Shown here: positions 22,166 to 30,984 of the stretch, piece by piece
How positions within the stretch are numbered: the first letter of the stretch is position 1
Layout of the letters: each line of letters starts with the position of its first letter
DNA from: Pseudomonas sp. GM79
GTDB lineage: Bacteria; Pseudomonadota; Gammaproteobacteria; Pseudomonadales; Pseudomonadaceae
Reading direction: 5' to 3'
Assembly (NCBI RefSeq): GCF_000282495.1
Contig: NZ_AKJE01000042.1
Coordinates: 25,222-89,221, forward strand
DNA: 64,000 bases
Position numbers and translations under genes: made by a program
Notes under the pieces: model-generated
The model's input: the letters and a program-made list of their open reading frames with translations, nothing else
Told to the model about the DNA's origin: nothing
The model's database searches: none

Positions 22166-23301
22166 TGTTGCTAGCGGATAAGAACTTCGACGCTGTTGTT
22201 ATTGGCGGTGGTTTCTATGGCGCGGCAATTGCTGCATATCTCGCGCGGGCCCGAGGATTGAAACGTGTTGTAATTTTGGAGCGAGAACCCAAGTTAATGA
22301 TGCGGGCCTCTTATAATAATCAGGCCCGGGTACATAACGGTTATCACTATCCACGCAGTTTTACGACGGCTTATCGAAGCCGTATTAATCTCCCTCGATT
22401 CGTTTCAGACTGGCCCGAGGCTATTAATAAAGATTTTATCAAGCTGTACGCAATCTCCCGAAAAAATTCCAAGGTCACCGCAAAACAGTTTGAGCGATTC
22501 TGCAAAGATATTGGCGCCGGAATTGAGCCAGCTCCCGCATCCTTGAGTGCGTTGTTTGAGCCGCGACTGATTGAGGAAGTCTATAGAGTAGAAGAGTATG
22601 CATTCGATTCCCTGAAATTAGCCAGTTGGGCTGTAAAGGAGTTGAAAGAAAGTGGTGTTCAGGTTCGATATGGACGCCGTGCGACCGCCATACATAAAAA
22701 TGAGGGCGCCTTGCTTCGGGTCGCGACTGATGTTGGCGATGGCGAGCAGGAGGAGTTATTTTGTCGGTATGTTTTTAACTGTACTTACAGCGGTCTGAAT
22801 CAAATTGGAGGGGATTTTCCTGTCATTAAGGCGAGCCTGAAACAGGAAATTACCGAGATGGCATTGATGAAAATGCCAACCGATCTGGAAGGATTAGGGA
22901 TCACCGTTATGGATGGTCCGTTTTTTTCCATGATGCCGTTCCCCGCCCGCGGTCTCCACTCGCTATCGCACGTACGCTATACGCCACACTTGAACTGGAA
23001 CGATTGCCGTGGGCTTGATCCTTATGGGCGTCTGAGTGATTACAGGCGCCAAAGCCGTGTAGATCGAATGGTTAGAGACGTGGGGCGTTATATTCCATCT
23101 GTTCTGTCCTCTGTTTATCAGGATTCTCTGTTCGAGGTCAAAACCGTCCTGACCAAGAATGAAGGAGATGACGGCAGGCCTATATTTTTTGAACGGTATG
23201 CTGGGCTACCTAATTGCTACTCGGTATTGGGCGGAAAAATCGACAACATTTATGACATTTTGCAACTGATTGAGGGGATTGAAATTGACAGCAATAATTA
23301 A
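22165..23301 (+). CDS. FAD-dependent oxidoreductase (DAO family)
   Basis: A 378-residue flavoprotein. The FAD-binding Rossmann motif VVIGGGFYGAAIAAYLA is at the N-terminus, followed by VVILERE and the segment NNQARVHNGYHYPRS, a signature I associate with DAO-like oxidoreductases found in surface-polysaccharide clusters. No signal peptide, so it acts in the cytoplasm. It starts by one-base overlap with the upstream GT2 (TGATG). A flavin oxidase or dehydrogenase working on a sugar nucleotide or sugar acid is likely, but no substrate is known to me. Confidence 0.8.
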   Translation: MLLADKNFDAVVIGGGFYGAAIAAYLARARGLKRVVILEREPKLMMRASYNNQARVHNGYHYPRSFTTAYRSRINLPRFVSDWPEAINKDFIKLYAISRKNSKVTAKQFERFCKDIGAGIEPAPASLSALFEPRLIEEVYRVEEYAFDSLKLASWAVKELKESGVQVRYGRRATAIHKNEGALLRVATDVGDGEQEELFCRYVFNCTYSGLNQIGGDFPVIKASLKQEITEMALMKMPTDLEGLGITVMDGPFFSMMPFPARGLHSLSHVRYTPHLNWNDCRGLDPYGRLSDYRRQSRVDRMVRDVGRYIPSVLSSVYQDSLFEVKTVLTKNEGDDGRPIFFERYAGLPNCYSVLGGKIDNIYDILQLIEGIEIDSNN

Positions 23302-24523
23302 TGGCAAGAATAAGGCCTTCCTTTTTCTCTGCGTGCTTGTCGTCATTTTTTTCTGGGTTTTCAATCCTTCCAGTGTGCGAAGTGTTTACGGAGACGGTGA
23401 TGGCAAGTATGAGGATAGGGGGGACTCGTTTTCGGAGTATATCGTCAGAAATACGATTAGAAAGAATGTGCTAACGCCAGGGTTGGGTTTTTTTCCTATC
23501 GTTGCAGATAGCTATAGTTTTGGTGATTACACAAGTTACGAAAATGGTTATAAAAAATACTACTCTAATCTCGCCTTGCAAACGGTGCCTGCCAGTGTGT
23601 TGGCAAGCTTTATCGGTGTTCAGGATTACGACAAGTTTCAATACTATTTTATTTTTCTAAAATTGGTAAATGGATTGTTTTTTGCCGTTGTTTTATTGGG
23701 TTTTTTGTATCTCTGGTGCAAGAAAAATAACCTTAAAATATTCTGGCCTGTGCCTTTGCTGGTTGCGTCGGGTAGCGGGTTTGTTTTCTTTTCCCAGAAT
23801 CTTTACTTTGTACCTGGTTTGATGATCTTGCCGGCTATTATTGTGGCCTATGGGGCTTATGTAAAAGGAAAGATAAATCCTGTTTTTGTATTCGTTGCTG
23901 GTTTGCTGTATTTTTTTAGAGGATACGAGTTTGCTACAGTATTCGCTCTGGTCTCTGCATTTTCTGCGTTCGTATTTAGCCATGGTGGTTTGTTTAAGAA
24001 GCTGAAAAGTATGGCGATGGTTTTTGGTTTGATCGTGCTCGCGTTTGTAAGTGTTTTAATGATACACGTAGGACTTTGCATGATTGAAACTGGACTTTCT
24101 GTGACTGGTGCAAGCAGTAACGTTTTTTCTGCGTTGTCTAAGCGCACGGCAAGTACCACAGGTGTAGCGAAACCACTGACACTCGCTTTCTATAATGTGA
24201 TGACCTATCGGTGGTCACTGTCTGGCTTCTCAATACTGAATACTTGGACGGTGTTGAGCGAGATAAATATCATTATATTGATGATTGGATCTATGCTGAT
24301 TCGCTTTAAGCATATGGATTGGAATGAATTGGCTATCTATCTTTTTGGTTTTATAGGCTACGCGTCTTGGTATGTTTTTGCCTACCAGCACATGATGTGG
24401 CATGATATGTACGACTGGTATGTCTTTGCGCTAACACTAGGTTTTTCTTTTATTATGCTATTTACACTTTATTTTAATAAGGTTGTCGTATATTTGAGCT
24501 CTCGAGTAGGTGTCAAGGTATGA
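23285..24523 (+). CDS. polytopic membrane protein, GT-C-like
   Basis: About 412 residues with one membrane helix at the N-terminus, a long first outside loop rich in acidic residues (YGDGDGKYEDRGDS, then GDYTSYENGY), and about nine further helices. This topology is that of GT-C glycosyltransferases, which use a lipid-linked sugar donor and keep the catalytic acid in the first outer loop; no direct family match is claimed. The start is not an ATG: a TTG at 23285, seven bases after GAGGGG, looks best; a TTG at 23270 is also possible. It overlaps the FAD gene by 17 bases and the next gene by four. Strongly AT-rich, probably acquired. A Wzy-type polymerase is the main alternative. Confidence 0.65.
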   Translation: MTAIINGKNKAFLFLCVLVVIFFWVFNPSSVRSVYGDGDGKYEDRGDSFSEYIVRNTIRKNVLTPGLGFFPIVADSYSFGDYTSYENGYKKYYSNLALQTVPASVLASFIGVQDYDKFQYYFIFLKLVNGLFFAVVLLGFLYLWCKKNNLKIFWPVPLLVASGSGFVFFSQNLYFVPGLMILPAIIVAYGAYVKGKINPVFVFVAGLLYFFRGYEFATVFALVSAFSAFVFSHGGLFKKLKSMAMVFGLIVLAFVSVLMIHVGLCMIETGLSVTGASSNVFSALSKRTASTTGVAKPLTLAFYNVMTYRWSLSGFSILNTWTVLSEINIIILMIGSMLIRFKHMDWNELAIYLFGFIGYASWYVFAYQHMMWHDMYDWYVFALTLGFSFIMLFTLYFNKVVVYLSSRVGVKV

Positions 24524-25314
24524 GTAATGCATTGATTGGTTATTCCGGCTTTGTGGGGGGGACTCTCCTCAAACAAGCTGAGTTTTCTTCAGTTTATCGC
24601 TCGACTGATATATCCAATATTGACGGCATGTCGTTTGATACTGTTGTTTGTGCCGGGGCGCCGGCACAAAAATGGATCGCCAATCTTGAGCCCGAACAAG
24701 ATCTTCAAAAAATTGAAGGTTTGATTGCGCATCTTAAAAGCATGCACTGTCGAACGTTTATCTTGATTAGTACAATCGATGTCTTTAAAGACAGCGACGG
24801 TGTCGACGAAGATACGATGGTGGATGAGACAGAGCTCCATGCCTATGGCTTGCATCGTCGGTTGTTAGAGAAGTTTGTTGAGTCTCATTTCGAGAATTAT
24901 CTTATCGTTCGATTGCCTGGTCTCGTAGGGCCAGGATTGCGCAAGAATGTGATTTTTGACTTCCTGAACAATAATAATCTGACCGCTATTGATAGTCGTG
25001 GCGTGTTTCAGTTCTACCCGATGGTCAATCTCTGGTCGGACATCCTCATCGCCCTTTCAGCGGGTTTGAAACTGGTTCATTTTACGGCTGAGGCGGTAAG
25101 TGTTGCAGAGGTGTCGCTGCAAGGTTTTGGCAAGGAATTTGACAATCATCTGGCCAAGGCTCCGGCGATCTACAATATGCAAACCAGACATGCAGGGCTG
25201 TTCGGTGTCAGTGGGCGCTATCAATACAGTGCTCGTGAAACCATTCAGGCGGTACGTGCGTACGCTCAATCCGAGCCCTTGGCGAATACGAATGCAGCGG
25301 GAGGTAAGCCATGA
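24520..25314 (+). CDS. atypical SDR sugar reductase/epimerase
   Basis: A 264-residue protein with the nucleotide-binding GYSGFVGG motif near the N-terminus, LISTIDVF in the place of the usual serine/threonine strand, and YGLHRRLLE where extended SDRs have YxxxK. Here the catalytic lysine position is arginine (Tyr109, Arg113). VRLPGLVGPGLR and a late NLWSDI segment also fit the family. It may reduce or epimerise a nucleotide sugar with altered chemistry, or act as a structural partner. Start and stop overlap both neighbours by four bases. Confidence 0.7.
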   Translation: MSNALIGYSGFVGGTLLKQAEFSSVYRSTDISNIDGMSFDTVVCAGAPAQKWIANLEPEQDLQKIEGLIAHLKSMHCRTFILISTIDVFKDSDGVDEDTMVDETELHAYGLHRRLLEKFVESHFENYLIVRLPGLVGPGLRKNVIFDFLNNNNLTAIDSRGVFQFYPMVNLWSDILIALSAGLKLVHFTAEAVSVAEVSLQGFGKEFDNHLAKAPAIYNMQTRHAGLFGVSGRYQYSARETIQAVRAYAQSEPLANTNAAGGKP

Positions 25315-26147
25315 GGATTGCCATCTCCAATATTGCGTGGGACATCAGCGAAGATGAAGCCATTGGGCAGTTGCTGCAGACTTTGGATATCGACGCGATA
25401 GATGTGGCGCCAGGTAAATATTTCCCTAATCCTCTCAATACCAGTGATGACGATATTTTGCGAGTTCGCCACAAGTGGGCCGAGCGCGGAGTTGAGATCA
25501 CAGGCATGCAGGCTTTATTGTTCGGTACCACTGGACTGAATGTCTTTGGGTCGCCGCAATCCCGAGAAGCGATGCTGGATCACTTGAGAGCTGTATGCCA
25601 TATCGGGGCGGGTTTAGGTGCTACGCGGCTGGTCTTTGGTTCACCGAAAAATCGAGATCGGTCTGGACTTGATGATCAACAGGTTCTTGAGGTGGCGGTA
25701 CCATTCTTTCGCGATCTGGGCGCTATCGCACAACTGGCCGGGGTTCAGATTTGCCTTGAGCCAAATCCGACGCACTATGGTGCGAACTTCATGACGACAT
25801 GCGACGAAACGGCTGAAGTAGTCCGTGAGGTAGCGCACCCTGCCATTAAGATGCAGTTTGATACGGGGGCGCTCGCTCTAAACGGCGAAAGTCCGGATGA
25901 AGTGCTTCGAAGTCACTCCTCGCTTATCGGGCATATCCATATCAGTGAGCCAGACCTGGTGCCGCTGGGCGACGGAACGGCCAAGCATCAAGAAATGAAT
26001 GAGGCTATCCGCAAATACTTGGCGCTTGATGTGGTGAGTATTGAAACGCTTGCAACCGTAGACGAACCACATTTGCTTTCGATCAAGCGATCGCTAGACG
26101 TCGCTATTAAGCACTACCGTGCCGATGCGGCGGAGGTGGGGGCATGA
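25311..26147 (+). CDS. TIM-barrel sugar phosphate isomerase/epimerase
   Basis: A 278-residue xylose-isomerase-like TIM barrel (AP endonuclease family 2 fold). The four expected metal ligands are visible: Glu150 in CLEPNP, Asp184 in QFDTG, His208 in IGHIHISE and Glu245 in SIETLA. Such enzymes isomerise or epimerise keto sugars or act on inositol derivatives. It is coupled to its neighbours by four-base overlaps. In context it likely shapes the unusual sugar together with the SDR and the FAD enzyme; the substrate is unknown. Confidence 0.78.
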   Translation: MRIAISNIAWDISEDEAIGQLLQTLDIDAIDVAPGKYFPNPLNTSDDDILRVRHKWAERGVEITGMQALLFGTTGLNVFGSPQSREAMLDHLRAVCHIGAGLGATRLVFGSPKNRDRSGLDDQQVLEVAVPFFRDLGAIAQLAGVQICLEPNPTHYGANFMTTCDETAEVVREVAHPAIKMQFDTGALALNGESPDEVLRSHSSLIGHIHISEPDLVPLGDGTAKHQEMNEAIRKYLALDVVSIETLATVDEPHLLSIKRSLDVAIKHYRADAAEVGA

Positions 26148-26500
26148 AATGGCTGATTCTGATCTTGGGTATTCTCAGTAATGCCTCTGCCAGTGTTCTG
26201 GTGAAGATGGCGATGATGCCGCCGAGGAAGTTTCCGTCATTTAGCGATCCCTTGGGCTCACTGAGCAATTGGCCGTTCTGGTTGGGGTTGTTGCTATATG
26301 GGGGGGCCTTTCTACTTTATGCCGCTGCGTTGGCGCGTCTCCCGCTGAATGTTGCTCACCCTGTGCTGACGGCTGGGGCCATTGCAACCGTAGCATTGTT
26401 TTCCGCTTTGTTTTTTCGTGAATCTTTTCACTGGACAACAGGCGCTGGAATTTTTTTGGTAATCACCGGTGTAGCGTTGATTACTGCTCGTGTAGCCTGA
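26144..26500 (+). CDS. SMR/EamA-type small carrier, ArnE-like
   Basis: A 118-residue protein with four membrane helices and the closing segment LPLNVAHPVLTAGAIATVALFS, close in style to ArnE/ArnF subunits that flip undecaprenyl-phosphate-aminoarabinose. It overlaps the isomerase gene by four bases and is 10 bases from the second GT2. Its neighbours suggest that it moves an undecaprenyl-linked sugar from the cytoplasmic to the periplasmic face. As SMR proteins work as dimers, one gene is enough. Confidence 0.75.
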   Translation: MKWLILILGILSNASASVLVKMAMMPPRKFPSFSDPLGSLSNWPFWLGLLLYGGAFLLYAAALARLPLNVAHPVLTAGAIATVALFSALFFRESFHWTTGAGIFLVITGVALITARVA

Positions 26501-26510
26501 TGGTAAATAT

Positions 26511-27323
26511 ATGACATCGTCTGAACCTATCGAAAATCGTCACAACTGGCAAGTTCCTGCATTCGAAGTGCCGTTGTGGTTGGGGCGCGAACATCAGAAT
26601 TGCGTCATTATCCCTGTTATTAATGAAGGTGAAAGAATCAAGAACCTGCTCGCTCGAATGGCGGCATGTGACATTCATTTGGCAGCCGATATTTTGATTG
26701 TTGATGGCGGCAGCACTGATGGATCACTGGCGTTGCAATCGTTGCAAGAGGCCAGGGTACGAGGCCTCATCCTTAAAACGGGGGCGGGGAAGTTGAGTGC
26801 CCAATTGCGTTGTGCCTACGCATTTGCGCTTGAGCAAGGCTATACAGGTATCATTACCATTGATGGTAATGATAAAGATGATCCTGCTGCCATTCATCGC
26901 TTTATTGAAGCATTGGCTGCCGGTGTCGACTTTGTACAGGCTTCTCGTTATTTGGAAGGCGGCGTAGCGGTCAATACACCACTCTCCAGAGACTTTGCTA
27001 TCAGATTCATCCACGCGCCTATGCTAAGTCTTTTTTCCGGCTTCAAATGGACAGACACCACTCAGGGTTTCCGTGCTTATAGTCGAAAAATGCTTCTCGA
27101 CCCAAAGGTGGCAATATTTCGCGATGTATTTAATACATACGAACTATTGGCCTACCTTTCTTACCGTGCACCAAAGTTAGGTTATCGTTGTGTGGAGTTA
27201 GCAACAGAGCGTCGTTATCCGAAGGGTGAGGTCCCAACGAAGATCAGCGCTTTCAAAGGCAATTTGTCGGTGTTGAGTGTTTTGTTTAGCGCGTGCTTGG
27301 GTAAATATAACCCAGGTCGCTAA
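26511..27323 (+). CDS. GT2 glycosyltransferase, dolichyl-phosphate-mannose-synthase-like
   Basis: A 270-residue GT2 enzyme without C-terminal membrane helices. It shows CVIIPVINEGERI, ILIVDGGSTDGS, the acidic metal motif TIDGNDKDDP and DTTQGFRAYSRKMLLD, all as in polyprenol-monophosphate glycosyltransferases of the DPM1 type. Last gene of the cassette. Two such enzymes in one operon (this and the one at 21140) imply either two lipid-linked sugars or one that builds on the other. Confidence 0.8.
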   Translation: MTSSEPIENRHNWQVPAFEVPLWLGREHQNCVIIPVINEGERIKNLLARMAACDIHLAADILIVDGGSTDGSLALQSLQEARVRGLILKTGAGKLSAQLRCAYAFALEQGYTGIITIDGNDKDDPAAIHRFIEALAAGVDFVQASRYLEGGVAVNTPLSRDFAIRFIHAPMLSLFSGFKWTDTTQGFRAYSRKMLLDPKVAIFRDVFNTYELLAYLSYRAPKLGYRCVELATERRYPKGEVPTKISAFKGNLSVLSVLFSACLGKYNPGR

Positions 27324-27343
27324 TTTTACGCAGCAAGTAAAAG

Positions 27344-27382
27344 TTCGGTGGCAACTTCGTTTAAAAAGAGGTTGCCACCGAA
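27344..27382 (-). terminator. terminator hairpin between convergent operons
   Basis: A perfect 12-base stem (TTCGGTGGCAAC / GTTGCCACCGAA) with a 15-base loop lies between two convergent genes. Read on the minus strand the stem is followed by CTTTT just after the large glycosyltransferase gene, fitting a rho-independent terminator for that operon. The plus-strand side lacks a clear T run but the hairpin may still stop transcription there. Confidence 0.75.
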
Positions 27383-27387
27383 TTCAA

Positions 27388-30300
27388 CTAAGGCTGCACA
27401 GGGGCTTTGCCACTTGGTTCAGCGTCAGGATCTTTGAAGGCGCTGACCTTTTCTTGCAGTAACAGCGTGCTGGCTGCAATCATGTCGGTGTATTGGCTGT
27501 TCTGAAAGCCCCACAGTGTAGACATAAGTTCTTCCTTATGCCCAACGAGGAAAGGCGCTGTCGTAATCACATCAATATTTGACTGGTTCTCAATGAATCG
27601 ATCAATGGTGTTTTTGTAAGGGTCGCGGAAGTTCTCGTCCCATTTTATTACTTTCGGGAATACACTGGCATTGTAAGTGTTGAGGACTGTACTGGTCATC
27701 TTGTCAATATGGATTAGCTCGAACTCATCAAACTTTTCGATCGCCCTGATGTTCGTGTCCGCATGCAGGTTAGCGATCAAGCCTGAAAAGATATCCCAAT
27801 CCTTTTGCTGTGATTCAAGATGTTCGTGAATTTGATCAAACCGTGCTTTCCAGCCGTCCAGGAATTCGACGTCATCTTCACAGACCGTAATGTTTTTGAA
27901 CTTCTGCTCGTAAGCTTTGCGCAAGATGAACTTGTAGCTGAGCCCGCAACCGATCCAGCCAGCGCTGTGGCGCAGCCCTGGGAAGTACTGGAAGCCGGTT
28001 TTATTATCCTTCTCGAAGTCTTTTCTGCGCTCTGTCGATTCAGGCAGGCCAAGGCACACGTAGTCCGTCTTGAACTCGATATTGTGGCCTGCGATGTCGT
28101 AGAACGTATCGAAATCGATGTGGTCTGTCGCGAGCAAGAAGCGCTGGAAGTAATACTCGAACTCGTCTGGAGCCGCGCGCAGAGCTTCTCTGTTAAGCGC
28201 GATTTTTTGTTCGCGCCGTGCGTCATCGGCCAACCAATAATCAACGTGCGCCATCATTTCATCGATATCACCGATCTTCGTGAAGTCGACGATATTTTGA
28301 AGATTATTATGTTCTTCAATGTCCGAACTGCTTTCTGAGACAATTAAAGCATCTTTGGACAGGCACTCATAAATACGGGTTGTTTCGAGAAGCGCACCCT
28401 CGTAGTAATGAATGTTGACAATGAGTTTTGCTTTCGCAATCTCGTTGTAAAGTGTTTTGCCGAATATATTGCTAATTACTTTGGTTTTGTATTTGCTTTT
28501 AAGTGCCGCCAGGTATTTCTGGCGTCTTTCATTGTTTGCATCACCGTAAAAAAGAATGTCATATTCTTTCGCTACAGGTGCTGTTGTTGCATAGTCAGGA
28601 ATATAGGATATTGGAGTGTAATAGACCTGCTTAAGGCTTAAACCTTTATCTTGAAGGAATTGGACGTTGAGAGTCGAATAGTCAAAGATGGCGTAAGAGT
28701 TTTCAAGCGTGCGCAAATAGCTTTCTTCAAACCATCGTGAGCTGACAGATTGCTCCATCTGGAAGGCAATGTAAGTTCCTGGCAGTGACGTGAAGATTTG
28801 TGGGCAAATAACAAAGTGCAGAGAAGATTCGAACCCAGTTGCCGGAGCTTCAAAAATGAGGCTGGCGGGGAATCCTGCCTTTTCCAGATTGCGTTTGATC
28901 AATTCCGCAACGAAAATGCAATGTTTTGTGGTTAGAATGTAAGTGGTGGTCTGTTTGCTTAGTTTGATACCGCCAGTGCTGGCTACAAAGTTAACCTCAA
29001 TCGTCTGAGTTGAGCGCTTAAGGGTTGCTTTAAGGCCATGTTCGTTGATATGGCGTATCAAGCGCAACAAAACTTTAGGGTCTGATTTTATTGTGCTGAA
29101 AATGCGCTTAGCTTGCCTCGCACAAGTCGAAGCGCTACGCAAAAGTGTCGCTGCAACTCTTCTGCTGTAGCGAAGCGGTTTAGTCACTTTCCATGAAGAG
29201 CTGCTGAGAATTGTAGCCAGGCGAGCCTGTTCGTCTCGAATATTTCGCTCATACTGCTCGACGATCAGTGCGTTATTACGGGCGAGATCTTCCTGCTCTT
29301 CAAGCAGTTTTTGATTTTGCTCAAGCAGTTGTTGGTTTTCTTCTACCAGTGCACGTTGTTCAGTCAATGCATGTTGCTGCTCAGCCAAAGCTTGTTGCTG
29401 CTCAGCCAATGTTACCTGTTGCTCAGCCAACGCCTCTTGGTGCTCGGATAATATCCGTTGGTTCGTCGCTGTAAGCGTTGCGATCTCGTCTGATAAATGT
29501 TGTTCAGCTAACACTTGTTGCTGCTCGGCCAGTGTGTGTTGTTGCTCAGCCAATGTCTGCTGTTGCTCAGCCAGCGCTTGTTGATGTTCGGATAAAATCC
29601 GTTGGTTCGCAGCCGTAAGTGTTGCGATCTCCTCTGACATTTGCTCGGCCAGCGCATGTTGTTGCTCAGCCAATGTCTGCTGTTGCTCAGCCAGCGCTTG
29701 TTGGTGCTCGGATAAAATCCGTTGGTTCGCAGCCGTAAGTGTTGCGATCTCCTCTGCCATGTGTGCTCTTAACTGTGCAATTTTTTCCATGATGTGTTGC
29801 GTAGTCCTGTCGTGAATTATTTCTGCTAGAGAAGTGCATTCTTCAGAGTCATACCCATAGGTCTTCATATGCCATTTCAATATTTCGAGTTCAGACGGGT
29901 TCTGCAATCTGAATCGAATGTAAGAAGGGCTGAACGCGGCATCGAAGGGGATCAGGTAGGAAAATAAGTAGAATCCGAGACGATTTACTTTGTCCTGTTC
30001 AGACGTTGCTTGATTGATAAAAGCAAAGGAGTTGTCGCCTAACGCGGTTACTTTTCGCTCGAATAGCAGCGCCTCCAGTCCCACGCTGGAATTGATGGTT
30101 ATGATCTCTCTGCACTTTCCAATAAACTCGATGCTGTTGGCCGAGTCGTCTATTTCGGAATCGGTTGTTTTTGGCGCAAATTGGCTATTAGGATGAGCGC
30201 GTATGAGCAGGTCTTCCTTCTCGAGATGTCTAGCGTAGGCAATCAGAGAATTATTGTCATAGCCATTCGAGTACGCAATCAGGTTGGAATCATCTTCTAC

Positions 30301-30984
30301 CTGCAGAGGCACGCCAACGCTGCGGTCGGGGGTGCTCGGAGTAAAGTCATAATCGCAAGCTATAAAAAATTCTCTGAGTTTCTCAACCGTCGTCGGTTGA
30401 TCACCGAAGGTTGAGGCGACTTTCTGAAAGCGGCTCTCCGCTTCGGTATTTCCATTGACGCCGCTGAAATCAAAATAGGCCGTCCAGCGATAATTGGGCG
30501 CTCGCAAAGGGCCTAACTCGATATGGATGACAGGAACACCGCTCGCTTCAGCGACGGCTTCAAGAGAAGGGCAGTTCAAGCATGAAACTATGGCGTCAGG
30601 TTTTTCGCGACCGGGGCTGAACAGCATCGCTTTGATGGCTTTTTCTAGAAACGGAATGCGTTCTGTCAGCAATCGCTTGAAGGCCAGGATTGGATTGTTT
30701 CCCGAGCTTTCCATAAGTTGGGTAAAGACATTGTCGTCAAAGTGACTGAAGTGGTGCTTAGCCAATACGCCTTCAGACGGCGAGCTGTATCCCAGATGAT
30801 CGCAGGATGAAGCTTCGACCTCCCAGCGCTGAGCATCGACAAAGTATTGTGTACTTTGAAGATAAGACGGCGACATCAGGAAGTGCAAAGCCTCCTCAGA
30901 CTCATGCAAGAACTTATAGAAGACCCAAAGATAAGGGGCTTCTACTCCTCGGAATGGAAAGGGAGGAAGAAATATAGTCAGCAT
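27388..30984 (-). CDS. multidomain glycosyltransferase with repetitive coiled coil
   Basis: A 1198-residue protein, read as four parts. Residues 1–395 look like a KpsS/KpsC-type GT-B domain (LLIRAHPNS, then TINSSVGLEALLF). Residues about 400–590 are a long coiled coil of three 40–48-residue repeats starting EEIATLTAANQRIL and filled with QALAEQQ heptads. Residues about 660–945 resemble a CgeB-like GT-B domain (DILFYGDANNERRQKYL, ALLETTRIYECLS). Residues about 975–1150 are a GT25 domain with YVCLGLPESTERR, GWIGCGLS and the metal motif CEDD near 1037. It overlaps the wzt stop by one base (TAATG), so it is co-translated with the exporter. In other ABC-dependent O-antigen systems a coiled-coil protein of this kind (WbdD; Klebsiella O12 WbbB) caps the chain and sets its length. 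Domain assignments are by motif only. Confidence 0.78.
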   Translation of the reverse strand: MLTIFLPPFPFRGVEAPYLWVFYKFLHESEEALHFLMSPSYLQSTQYFVDAQRWEVEASSCDHLGYSSPSEGVLAKHHFSHFDDNVFTQLMESSGNNPILAFKRLLTERIPFLEKAIKAMLFSPGREKPDAIVSCLNCPSLEAVAEASGVPVIHIELGPLRAPNYRWTAYFDFSGVNGNTEAESRFQKVASTFGDQPTTVEKLREFFIACDYDFTPSTPDRSVGVPLQVEDDSNLIAYSNGYDNNSLIAYARHLEKEDLLIRAHPNSQFAPKTTDSEIDDSANSIEFIGKCREIITINSSVGLEALLFERKVTALGDNSFAFINQATSEQDKVNRLGFYLFSYLIPFDAAFSPSYIRFRLQNPSELEILKWHMKTYGYDSEECTSLAEIIHDRTTQHIMEKIAQLRAHMAEEIATLTAANQRILSEHQQALAEQQQTLAEQQHALAEQMSEEIATLTAANQRILSEHQQALAEQQQTLAEQQHTLAEQQQVLAEQHLSDEIATLTATNQRILSEHQEALAEQQVTLAEQQQALAEQQHALTEQRALVEENQQLLEQNQKLLEEQEDLARNNALIVEQYERNIRDEQARLATILSSSSWKVTKPLRYSRRVAATLLRSASTCARQAKRIFSTIKSDPKVLLRLIRHINEHGLKATLKRSTQTIEVNFVASTGGIKLSKQTTTYILTTKHCIFVAELIKRNLEKAGFPASLIFEAPATGFESSLHFVICPQIFTSLPGTYIAFQMEQSVSSRWFEESYLRTLENSYAIFDYSTLNVQFLQDKGLSLKQVYYTPISYIPDYATTAPVAKEYDILFYGDANNERRQKYLAALKSKYKTKVISNIFGKTLYNEIAKAKLIVNIHYYEGALLETTRIYECLSKDALIVSESSSDIEEHNNLQNIVDFTKIGDIDEMMAHVDYWLADDARREQKIALNREALRAAPDEFEYYFQRFLLATDHIDFDTFYDIAGHNIEFKTDYVCLGLPESTERRKDFEKDNKTGFQYFPGLRHSAGWIGCGLSYKFILRKAYEQKFKNITVCEDDVEFLDGWKARFDQIHEHLESQQKDWDIFSGLIANLHADTNIRAIEKFDEFELIHIDKMTSTVLNTYNASVFPKVIKWDENFRDPYKNTIDRFIENQSNIDVITTAPFLVGHKEELMSTLWGFQNSQYTDMIAASTLLLQEKVSAFKDPDAEPSGKAPVQP
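29401..29760 (-). repeat. in-frame tandem repeats in the coiled-coil coding region
   Basis: Two adjacent 120-base units, 29521–29640 and 29641–29760, differ at only a handful of positions; a third, more diverged copy lies at about 29380–29520. Each encodes 40 residues (48 for the longer form) of heptad coiled coil, so gain or loss of a unit keeps the frame and changes rod length by a fixed step. Confidence 0.9.
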
